DNA of 8,600 nucleotides from Desulfobacteraceae bacterium (GTDB taxonomy: Bacteria; Desulfobacterota; Desulfobacteria; Desulfobacterales; Desulfosalsimonadaceae). Location: the NCBI GenBank assembly GCA_021162325.1, contig JAGGYV010000160.1:1-8600 (forward strand), in the 5' to 3' direction. A program made the position numbers and the translations under genes. Positions 1 to 5,885 of this stretch are shown piece by piece. Each line of letters begins with the position of its first letter. Within the stretch, counting starts at the first letter, position 1. The notes beneath the pieces were generated by a model that was not told the DNA's origin, did no database searches, and worked only from the letters and a program-made list of their open reading frames with translations.

Positions 1-30
1 TGTCGAATATCCAGACGGGACTATCAATTG

Positions 31-59
31 TTGACATTTAAAAATACACCGTGTAAAAG
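31..59 (+). promoter_or_regulatory. Possible sigma70-type promoter upstream of the small membrane protein gene
   Basis: A perfect -35 hexamer TTGACA (31-36) is followed after 17 bases by TAAAAG (54-59), which matches the -10 consensus at 4 of 6 positions. A better -10-like hexamer, GATAAT (59-64), lies 22 bases from the -35, which is too far for a normal promoter. The surroundings are AT-rich. This would start transcription about 40-45 bases before the ATG at 109. It is judged from sequence alone and the -10 is weak. Confidence 0.3.
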
Positions 60-108
60 ATAATGTTTTATATAAATTGTTGTAAATTAAAAGAATTGCG
101 AGAGACGC

Positions 109-330
109 ATGTTATCCCCGGAGATGGTATTAATAATTGGTCTTTTATCCGTTTACACTGTGCTGGGCCCATTTATTTTATTATTCATTTACATATTTTT
201 GGAGCGTTTTGGTGAGGCCCCAAAAAGAAAGCCCATACACACACCGCCGGACGCAAAAGATCCGGCATTATGGACCCCCGAAGATGTATTGTCTTATTTA
301 AAACATCGTAATTCACCAGATTTTGAATAG
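109..330 (+). CDS. Small single-pass membrane protein, 73 aa, function unknown
   Basis: I do not recognise this family. The protein has a short N-terminus, one long hydrophobic segment at about residues 7-32 that can span the membrane, then a basic stretch (KRK near residue 40), a proline-rich linker and an acidic-aromatic tail containing WTPEDVLSYLKHR. By the positive-inside tendency the C-terminal 40 residues would be cytoplasmic. No signal-peptidase site is evident. The ATG at 109 has only a weak purine-rich stretch (gagag, 101-105) as ribosome binding site, and a possible promoter lies at 31-59. It sits 206 bases upstream of the first transporter gene, and hairpin repeats occupy that gap, so co-transcription is uncertain. 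The composition (coherent membrane segment, sensible tail, ATG start) supports a real gene. It could be an accessory membrane peptide of the secretion locus or an unrelated gene; nothing in the sequence decides this. Confidence 0.55.
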   Translation: MLSPEMVLIIGLLSVYTVLGPFILLFIYIFLERFGEAPKRKPIHTPPDAKDPALWTPEDVLSYLKHRNSPDFE

Positions 331-333
331 ACT

Positions 334-346
334 CAATCGTCGATTG
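334..346. repeat. Short perfect dyad just after the small membrane protein gene
   Basis: CAATCG and CGATTG are arranged around a single central T, starting 4 bases after the stop codon at 328-330. The one-base centre makes an RNA hairpin unlikely, so if functional it would be a protein-binding dyad. A dyad of this size can occur by chance. Confidence 0.2.
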
Positions 347-400
347 CCCATTAATCAGTCAAATTTAAGTAACATCTCAATAAAGCAGGGCAAAAGGGTG

Positions 401-423
401 GTCTTGGGTTTAGGGTGAAACCC
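401..423 (+). repeat. Possible degenerate REP-like hairpin unit (unit E)
   Basis: A 5-base head GTCTT is followed by the stem GGGTTT (406-411), a 6-base loop and AAACCC (418-423). The total length, 23 nt, equals that of the clearer REP-like units that begin two bases further on. The head departs from GTAG (GTCT), as it does in unit C at 2265. Membership of the same family rests on length, position and architecture, not on close sequence identity. Confidence 0.35.
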
Positions 424-424
424 T

Positions 425-478
425 GTAACGGCGGCCTTTAGACCGCCATTTAAATGGAAACCGGAAGGTTTCCGCTAC
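425..478. repeat. Inverted pair of REP-like hairpin units (BIME-like; units A and A')
   Basis: Unit A (425-447, + strand) has head GTAAC, stem GGCGG (430-434), loop CCTTTAGA and CCGCC (443-447). Unit A' (456-478, - strand) read in its own direction has head GTAGC, stem GGAAACC, loop TTCC and GGTTTCC, a perfect 7-bp stem. The two are arranged tail to tail around the palindrome ATTTAAAT (448-455). Unit A' is identical at 20 of 23 positions to unit B at 2371-2393. A 5' GTAG head next to a hairpin, with units paired in opposite orientation, is the architecture known for bacterial REP/BIME elements. Family membership is inferred from structure; no database was searched. Confidence 0.65.
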
Positions 479-536
479 ATCGCGTCCTGGTTAAACCGAT
501 AATGAAAATCAGACCGTCCAACGCAAACACCGTCAT

Positions 537-2225
537 ATGAATGAATTTTTAAAAAAATGGAAAAAATATTTTATCTTTGCCGCTGTGTTGAGCTGTTTTA
601 TTAACATTCTTCAGCTGACCTTTACATTTTATATGTTTTCTATTTATGGACAAATTGTTACCAGTTACAGCGAATTGTCATTGTATTCGATCACCATTAT
701 TGCATTGTATGCACTGGTTGTATTGGGTTTGTTTAATTATTTGCGGACAAGGCTCTTAAATGTGGCAGGTCTTGATCTCAATAAAAAGTTCGGCGATGCT
801 GTTTTAAAAAATATGTTAAAGCTTCATGCATACCCTGCTGCCAGGGGATATGCGCAAGGATTAAATGATTTAAATTTAATCATGAATTTCTTTAATAGCC
901 CGGGCTTAGCTGCGATTTTAGACGCTCCCTGGGCACCGTTTTACCTGCTTCTTATTGTTTTCGTCAGCCCTGTTCTCGGACTTTGCGCAACAATGGGCGC
1001 TGTTGTCATTTTGGGTCTTGGCATCTTACAAAATCTTTTCACACGGAACCGGCTGGCAAAAGCGAACAATTTATATGGACAAAATCTCAATGAAGTGAAT
1101 GTCCTTATTAGAAACGCTGAAGTCATCAACAGTATGGGCATGGAAAAAGGCATATGCAACCGATGGGATGACCAGAATGAATCCGTGATCACCCACCAAA
1201 CCATTGCCAGCCGACATGCTGGCATCGTACAGAGCATCACCAAGCCTCTGCAGATTTTCATGCAGGTGGTTATTTACGGTATTGGCGGATATTTGGCAAT
1301 GATCGGCGAGTTGGATACCGGGCTGATGATTGTTGCATCAATTATCATGGGCCAGGCACTGGGGCCTGTGACGCGCACCATGGCCACCTGGAGTCATATA
1401 CTGAAAGTCAAATCCGCTTATGCCCGACTCAGCCAGTTTCTAAATTTCATATCCAATCAACCGAAAAAAATGACGCTTCCCGTTCCCATGGGTCATATAA
1501 AAGTAGAAAATCTGTTTTTTAAACTGGGTCAGAAAGTATTGCTTAAAAACATTTCCTTTTCTCTATTGCCAGGAGAGATTTTAGGCGTGATCGGACCCAG
1601 CGGCGCCGGAAAAACAACTCTTTGCAAGCTTCTGGTCGGTATTTGGCCGGCCTTTCGAGGTAAAGTACGGCTGGATGATGTGGACATATTTTATTGGGAC
1701 CACGAAGAATTAGGTCGTCATTTAGGTTATTTACCCCAGGAAATTGAGTTGTTTAATGTTTCAGTGGCGACAAATATCGCCCGCATGGGAGAGATTGACC
1801 CGGATAACGATCAGGATAAAATTGAAACCGCTGCGAAAACTGTCAATATTCATGAATTTATCGAAAGCCTGCCCCAGGGGTATGAGACGCCTTTATATGC
1901 CGAAAATGGCGTGTCGCCATCCGGTGGGCAAAAGCAGCGAATTGGACTGGCCCGGGCCCTTTATGGTCAACCGAAAATCATCGTCCTTGATGAGCCGAAT
2001 TCAAATTTGGATGAAATCGGGGAAAAAGAGTTGATAAAAACGATTTCATTACTTAAAAAGGAGCGATCCATCACCGGCATTATTGTTACACATAAACCGG
2101 AGATTTTATCTGTTGTTGATAAAATTTTATTGCTGAAAGAAGGGCAGGTAGTTGATTTTGGCGACAAAGATGAAATATTGAACAAAATATCCCAGCCGAA
2201 TGCGCCCCGGAAACAAGCCATATAA
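537..2225 (+). CDS. Type I secretion ABC transporter, PrtD-type permease/ATPase (ABC-1)
   Basis: This is the inner-membrane motor subunit of a T1SS, fusing a six-helix transmembrane domain (about residues 12-300) to a nucleotide-binding domain (about 320-560). At 562 aa it has the usual PrtD-type length and lacks an N-terminal C39-like domain. PrtD-type hallmarks are LDAPWAPFY (128-136) and IRNAEVINSMGM (191-202). The ATPase motifs are Walker A GPSGAGKTT (353-361), Q-loop Gln401, Walker B IIVLDEP (481-487) with catalytic Glu486, D-loop NSNLD and switch His519. The ABC signature reads PSGGQ (461-465) instead of LSGGQ, and the stretch before it lacks the glycine-rich sequence present in ABC-2. 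The start is supported by the match of MNEFLKKW to the N-terminus of ABC-2 (MKKFLKKW), although no good Shine-Dalgarno sequence precedes the ATG. An ungapped hand alignment with ABC-2 over the first 300 residues gives about 43% identity. It probably pairs with ABC-2, the adaptor at 5886 and the TolC protein at 2410. Confidence 0.93.
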   Translation: MNEFLKKWKKYFIFAAVLSCFINILQLTFTFYMFSIYGQIVTSYSELSLYSITIIALYALVVLGLFNYLRTRLLNVAGLDLNKKFGDAVLKNMLKLHAYPAARGYAQGLNDLNLIMNFFNSPGLAAILDAPWAPFYLLLIVFVSPVLGLCATMGAVVILGLGILQNLFTRNRLAKANNLYGQNLNEVNVLIRNAEVINSMGMEKGICNRWDDQNESVITHQTIASRHAGIVQSITKPLQIFMQVVIYGIGGYLAMIGELDTGLMIVASIIMGQALGPVTRTMATWSHILKVKSAYARLSQFLNFISNQPKKMTLPVPMGHIKVENLFFKLGQKVLLKNISFSLLPGEILGVIGPSGAGKTTLCKLLVGIWPAFRGKVRLDDVDIFYWDHEELGRHLGYLPQEIELFNVSVATNIARMGEIDPDNDQDKIETAAKTVNIHEFIESLPQGYETPLYAENGVSPSGGQKQRIGLARALYGQPKIIVLDEPNSNLDEIGEKELIKTISLLKKERSITGIIVTHKPEILSVVDKILLLKEGQVVDFGDKDEILNKISQPNAPRKQAI

Positions 2226-2264
2226 ACCTTCTATGTAACTTAATAAAAGACGAAAAAATGAATC

Positions 2265-2332
2265 GTCGGTCGGGATTCTTTCCCGACAAATAAATATATC
2301 ATGACAATCGCCGGGTAAGAAACCCGGCCTAC
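2265..2332. repeat. Second inverted pair of REP-like hairpin units (units C and D)
   Basis: Unit C (2265-2287, + strand) has head GTCG and a perfect 7-bp stem GTCGGGA/TCCCGAC with a 5-base loop. Unit D (2310-2332, - strand) read in its own direction has head GTAG and stem GCCGGGT/ACCCGGC with the same loop, TTCTT. They are separated by 22 AT-rich bases and point in opposite directions. Of the five differences between the 23-nt units, four form two compensatory base-pair changes. The pair lies 40 bases downstream of the ABC-1 stop codon. Neither hairpin is followed by a convincing U-tract in the direction of transcription, so I do not call a terminator. Confidence 0.6.
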
Positions 2333-2370
2333 GGAAAAAGTTATTTGTTCGATTATGACCAGAACGTAAA

Positions 2371-2403
2371 GTAGCGGAAACCTTTAGATTTCCATTTAAA
2401 AGG
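2371..2403 (+). repeat. Single REP-like hairpin unit abutting the tolC-like ribosome binding site (unit B)
   Basis: Head GTAGC (2371-2375), stem GGAAA (2376-2380), loop CCTTTAGA, TTTCC (2389-2393), then ATTTAAAAGG. Aligned with unit A plus its right flank (425-457), 25 of 33 positions agree. Six of the eight differences are three exchanged base pairs of the stem (C-G or G-C in A, A-T in B). The final AGG of the shared stretch forms the start of the Shine-Dalgarno sequence for the gene at 2410. Confidence 0.6.
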
Positions 2404-2406
2404 GGA
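2401..2406 (+). promoter_or_regulatory. Ribosome binding site of the TolC-like gene
   Basis: AGGGGA precedes the ATG at 2410 by 3 bases, or 4-6 if only the AGG/GGG core pairs with 16S rRNA. It supports this start, which also gives a complete signal peptide. It lies 7 bases downstream of the hairpin of unit B. Confidence 0.6.
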
Positions 2407-2409
2407 TAC

Positions 2410-3912
2410 ATGTTTTTTGGACGAATTTTGACGGGACTTGTTTTTTTTATTTTTTTTATTTCAGCGTCTGTTTACGGACAGCCGCCTGAAACCGCCTCTG
2501 AAACCGCCAATGATGTACAGGCAGCTCGTGTGGGGGGGCGGAAAAGCTCAAATACGCCAATGGGATATACTCTGTCGGCATGTATCAAGCGGACATTAAA
2601 GGAAAACCCGAAAATCAAAGCCGCTGAATTTGAGATTAAAAAAGCCGAATCTGAAATTGGTATTCAACGCGGCAATTTTTTCCCTACATTTTCGCTGCAA
2701 ACATATGCTGAACAAATTACATCGATTAATTCAAAAGGCCCATCAGATGAGGACTATCTTGATCAAGATATTAATGTGCTGGATCTCCGTCTTTCCCAAA
2801 CGCTGTTTCAAGGCTTTACTATTTTTAACGGTTATCAAAAATCCGTTCTCAACAAAGCCCTGGTCAAGGCCCGAAAAAAACAGGTTAAAATGGATCTGAT
2901 TTTGGAAGTCCAAACCCATTTTTTAAAACTACTGAAGACACAGGAGGATATGAGGAGTTTTAAAGCAGCGGTGCACCGTCTGGAAGTCAACCGGAAAGCG
3001 ATCAACTCATTTTATGAAAAGCAAATGACCCCCTATGTGGCGGTACTCCAGTCGGAAGTTGAACTGGCAGATGCGCGTCAGCTCCTGAGCAAGGCAAAAA
3101 ATGAAGTCCACACATTAAACGTAATGTTAAATATCCTGCTGGGATTTCCGCCGGACATACCGGTTAAATATGTGGGTCAACTATCTTCAGGCAATTATGA
3201 TTTTAATATAGATTTGACCACTTGCATGGCCAATGCACATAAAAACCGTCCGGAAATGGAAATCTCCGACATCAGTCTGGAGATGGGGGAAAAAGAACTG
3301 GCGATTCAATCCGGGCAATTCAGCCCCAAAATTACAGCAAGTGCCGATTATTATATTCGAAACAATTGGTATGACAACCAGAGAATCAATGGCATCGGTC
3401 AAACGTATGACCCTGACCAGGAAAACACCTACTGGACAGCCATGATTCAACTACAGTGGGATTTCAACCTGGGCGGCCGGCAATTTTATCAACGGGGAAA
3501 GGCGGTTCATGAAATCGCAAGACTCAGGCAAAATCGGAAAAGCACCCGGGACCTGATCACCGCACAAGTGCAAATGCATTATACAAACCTTTTAGAGACC
3601 CGGGGCCGAATTAATTTTTCACAGACCGCGCTTGAATCTGCCCGGGAAGGCTATGAACGGGCCAAAAAACGATACCAGGTTCAGGTGGGAACAATTTATG
3701 AATTACTGGATATTCAGGCGAGCCTGACCCGGGCAGAGGCCAACTGCAATCAGGCTGTCACAGACTATCAGTTGGGTCTTGCCAATCTTTATTATGCCAT
3801 GGGCCAACAAAATTTTACTTTAACAGAGAACCAGGTGCCTGAAGATTCAACGATCACTGCCAATGATCACAATGGTGATCAACTGAACCGCATAAGTGAT
3901 ATGAAACAGTAA
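2410..3912 (+). CDS. TolC-family outer-membrane efflux/secretion channel
   Basis: This is the outer-membrane pore and periplasmic tunnel of the exporter, expected to act as a trimer docking on the HlyD-type adaptor. The 500-aa protein begins with a signal peptide of about 23 residues (MFFGRILTGLVFFIFF, then SASVYG before a QPP sequence). Two homologous outer-membrane-efflux-protein repeats follow, at about residues 53-245 and 270-465. Both start with a related helix: ENPKIKAAEFEI at 65-76 and NRPEMEISDISL at 279-290. Long helical stretches rich in Gln, Glu, Lys and Ala alternate with the beta-strand segments that form the barrel (about 90-140 and 305-355). A polar C-terminal tail of about 30 residues lies beyond the second repeat. 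Length fits the family. Unusually, it lies between two ABC genes instead of after the adaptor. Two runs of eight T fall in the signal-peptide codons. A drug-efflux role is possible for TolC proteins in general, but the T1SS neighbours make protein or peptide secretion more likely. Confidence 0.92.
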   Translation: MFFGRILTGLVFFIFFISASVYGQPPETASETANDVQAARVGGRKSSNTPMGYTLSACIKRTLKENPKIKAAEFEIKKAESEIGIQRGNFFPTFSLQTYAEQITSINSKGPSDEDYLDQDINVLDLRLSQTLFQGFTIFNGYQKSVLNKALVKARKKQVKMDLILEVQTHFLKLLKTQEDMRSFKAAVHRLEVNRKAINSFYEKQMTPYVAVLQSEVELADARQLLSKAKNEVHTLNVMLNILLGFPPDIPVKYVGQLSSGNYDFNIDLTTCMANAHKNRPEMEISDISLEMGEKELAIQSGQFSPKITASADYYIRNNWYDNQRINGIGQTYDPDQENTYWTAMIQLQWDFNLGGRQFYQRGKAVHEIARLRQNRKSTRDLITAQVQMHYTNLLETRGRINFSQTALESAREGYERAKKRYQVQVGTIYELLDIQASLTRAEANCNQAVTDYQLGLANLYYAMGQQNFTLTENQVPEDSTITANDHNGDQLNRISDMKQ

Positions 3913-3955
3913 AATTCAGATGATCTAAAAAAAAATACAACCGCCGGGATCTCTT

Positions 3956-4131
3956 AAGTTTGATAGTCCCATAAAAAGTTAGATTTCGACGGCAAAGTAT
4001 AAAAGTTCACCAATCTTAAGAATTGGCAAGGCGCGTAAATTCTGAGTAATGATTTGTACTTAGCGTACCATGAAGCAGCGAGGAATGCAGCGCAACACAG
4101 AATTTGGGCTTTTTACGAAGCTGTCAAGTTT
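3956..4131. mobile_element. MITE-like non-autonomous element with flanking direct repeat
   Basis: The 164-bp body (3962-4125) has no plausible gene. Its ends are imperfect terminal inverted repeats: GATAGTCCCATAAAAAG (3962-3978) against the complement of 4109-4125, GACAGCTTCGTAAAAAG. These agree at 12 of 17 positions and all five differences are transitions. The 6-base direct repeat AAGTTT borders both sides (3956-3961 and 4126-4131), as expected for a target-site duplication. Inside are an 8-bp inverted repeat AAATTCTG (4037-4044) / CAGAATTT (4098-4105) and a small GTAC-loop-GTAC dyad (4056-4068). It occupies most of the gap between the TolC-like gene and ABC-2. The transposase family is not identifiable from this copy. 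Confidence 0.6.
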
Positions 4132-4171
4132 CGGCATCGATACCGAATGACAGCGTTTATCTAAATGCTTC

Positions 4172-4176
4172 GGGAG
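4172..4176 (+). promoter_or_regulatory. Ribosome binding site that fixes the start of ABC-2
   Basis: GGGAG lies 5 bases before the ATG at 4182. It selects this ATG over a TTG at 4104 in the same frame, which would add 26 residues encoded partly by the right end of the MITE-like element. Confidence 0.75.
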
Positions 4177-4181
4177 TAATT

Positions 4182-5867
4182 ATGAAAAAGTTTTTAAAAA
4201 AATGGATGAAATACTTTTTTTTCGCAGGATTTTTTAGTCTTTTTATCAATACTTTAGCCCTGACTTTCCCCATCTATATGCTGGCTATTTACGATCGTGT
4301 ATTAACAAGCCACAGCTTGCCCACACTGATTACGATTACGATTGGCGCCGTCTTTGCGCTTCTGGTGCTGGGGATTTTAGATTTTTTCAGATCCCGGCTC
4401 CTGGTCAAAGCCGGCGTGGATATGGATAAAACGCTAAGCCGTCCGGTACTTACGCAAATGCTGAAAGCATCCTGCCAGATCAATAAAAGCAGCTATGATG
4501 AGGGACTCAAAGACATTAATATATTGAGAAATTATTTTGCCGGCAATGCCATCTTTGGTTTTTTTGATGCCCCCTGGACACCCCTTTATTTACTTGTTAT
4601 TTATTTGATGCATCCCATATTAGGATTATTCGCAATTTCAGCAGCGATTTTACTCCTCATGCTCGGCATTTTACAAGAATTACTGACCCGAAAACGCTCC
4701 GGTATGGCCAGTGTAATCGCCAGTCAGGAGCGGAATTTCATAAGCACCAGCATGAGAAATGCGGAAGTGATTACTGCCATGGGTATGCTTGACGGCATTA
4801 AGGCACACTGGAAAACGCTGAATAGAGAAGTCATGATTCTGCAAACACAGTCCAATCGTTTTGCCGGTGCCCTTAGTTCAGTTTCTAAAAGTTTTCGACC
4901 CGCCACCCAGGTCCTGATTTACGGATTGGGTGCCTATCTTGTCCTTCAAAATAAATCAACCGCAGGGGTTATTATTTCCGCATCAATTATTATGCGCCAG
5001 GCCTTAAATCCGGTAGAGCAGCTCATGAACACCTGGCGGCAAACGACTGATGCGCGAGGCGCCTATAAAAAAATAGATGCGTTAATCAAATCAACCGATT
5101 TGGACGAAAAAATGGAACTCCCCCCGCCGGAAGGCCAATTGACACTGGAAGGGGTTTCGCTGGGCGCAGGTGAAAAAATGATCCTGAGTAATATTACTTT
5201 TTCTTTGTCAACCGGAGAACAGTTGGGGTTGATTGGTCCGAGCGGTTCCGGTAAAACGACCCTTTGCCGATTGATCCTGGGAATCTGGCCGGCCGGGGCA
5301 GGAACAGTTCGTTTAGACGGCGCGGATGTCTTCAAGTGGGATAAAAACCACCTGGGTGCCTATATTGGGTATCTGCCCCAGGAAATTGAATTTTTTTCCG
5401 GCACCATTAGTGAAAACATCGCCCGCATGGGTGACATGGATCCGGATAAAGTCATCAATGCCGCGCAAATGTCGGGTATTCATGAAATGATTTTAAAACT
5501 GCCCAATGGCTATGACACGCGAATCGGTGGCTATGGGGGCGTCCGCCTGTCGGGTGGCCAACGCCAGAGGGTCGCCATGGCAAGGGCTCTGTATGGCGGG
5601 CCCAAACTCATTGTTCTGGATGAACCCAACTCAAATCTGGATGATGCGGGCGAACAAGCCCTGCTCAAAGCCCTGACACAATTAAAAGAATTAAAAATTA
5701 CCACCATCATTGTCACGCATAAACCGTCGTTACTGACTTCAGTCGACAAAGTGCTCATGCTGCAGGATGGCCAGATAGCCAATTTCGGTCCGAAGGAGGA
5801 GGTCTTTAGTCGACTTCTGGGGGCTCAACAACCGACCGCCAGCCCCATCGTATCCGGAGCCAAATAA
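4182..5867 (+). CDS. Type I secretion ABC transporter, PrtD-type permease/ATPase (ABC-2)
   Basis: This is the second inner-membrane motor subunit, 561 aa. The transmembrane domain (about residues 12-300) carries the PrtD-type sequences FDAPWTPLY (128-136) and MRNAEVITAMGM (191-202). The nucleotide-binding domain has a full set of motifs: Walker A GPSGSGKTT (352-360), Q-loop Gln400, canonical signature LSGGQ (456-460), Walker B LIVLDEP (476-482) with catalytic Glu481, D-loop NSNLD and switch His513. The chosen ATG has a good ribosome binding site at 4172-4176, and it aligns MKKFLKKW with the start of ABC-1. The frame stays open upstream to a TTG at 4104, but that extension lies in the mobile-element end and is rejected. 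The stop codon is 18 bases before the adaptor gene, so ABC-2 and the adaptor are almost certainly co-transcribed. Paralogy with ABC-1 suggests duplication or recruitment and possible heterodimer formation. Confidence 0.95.
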   Translation: MKKFLKKWMKYFFFAGFFSLFINTLALTFPIYMLAIYDRVLTSHSLPTLITITIGAVFALLVLGILDFFRSRLLVKAGVDMDKTLSRPVLTQMLKASCQINKSSYDEGLKDINILRNYFAGNAIFGFFDAPWTPLYLLVIYLMHPILGLFAISAAILLLMLGILQELLTRKRSGMASVIASQERNFISTSMRNAEVITAMGMLDGIKAHWKTLNREVMILQTQSNRFAGALSSVSKSFRPATQVLIYGLGAYLVLQNKSTAGVIISASIIMRQALNPVEQLMNTWRQTTDARGAYKKIDALIKSTDLDEKMELPPPEGQLTLEGVSLGAGEKMILSNITFSLSTGEQLGLIGPSGSGKTTLCRLILGIWPAGAGTVRLDGADVFKWDKNHLGAYIGYLPQEIEFFSGTISENIARMGDMDPDKVINAAQMSGIHEMILKLPNGYDTRIGGYGGVRLSGGQRQRVAMARALYGGPKLIVLDEPNSNLDDAGEQALLKALTQLKELKITTIIVTHKPSLLTSVDKVLMLQDGQIANFGPKEEVFSRLLGAQQPTASPIVSGAK

Positions 5868-5869
5868 TC

Positions 5870-5874
5870 AGGAG
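5870..5874 (+). promoter_or_regulatory. Ribosome binding site of the HlyD-type adaptor
   Basis: AGGAG begins 3 bases after the ABC-2 stop codon and lies 11 bases before the ATG at 5886. That is a somewhat long spacing, but it is the only good Shine-Dalgarno sequence here. Confidence 0.5.
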
Positions 5875-5885
5875 ATATATAGAAT

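Noticed and set aside
2..34. Possible tail of an upstream coding region in frame 2, ending at a TGA at 32-34 with the residues VEYPDGTINC.
   Set aside because: The sequence reads like protein, but ten codons are too few to support a gene or a family. The adjacent frame is also open to 63, so the frame cannot be chosen.
401..478. CRISPR-like array or riboswitch, suggested by three successive hairpins.
   Set aside because: Units are in mixed orientation with no regular unique spacers, and related units recur in the next gap. That fits dispersed REP-like repeats and not a CRISPR array or single-copy riboswitch.
941..1261. 106-codon open frame on the - strand within ABC-1.
   Set aside because: It lies wholly inside a gene with clear motifs, has no recognisable domain and has composition typical of an antisense shadow.
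2265..2328. Rho-independent terminator after ABC-1 formed by the two GC-rich hairpins.
   Set aside because: Neither stem is followed by a run of T on the + strand, and both fit better as an inverted pair of repeat units with GTAG-like heads.
3962..4125. Small RNA gene in the gap before ABC-2, suggested by the nested inverted repeats.
   Set aside because: Terminal inverted repeats with a direct repeat exactly at both borders explain the structure better as a mobile element. No promoter and terminator pair was seen.
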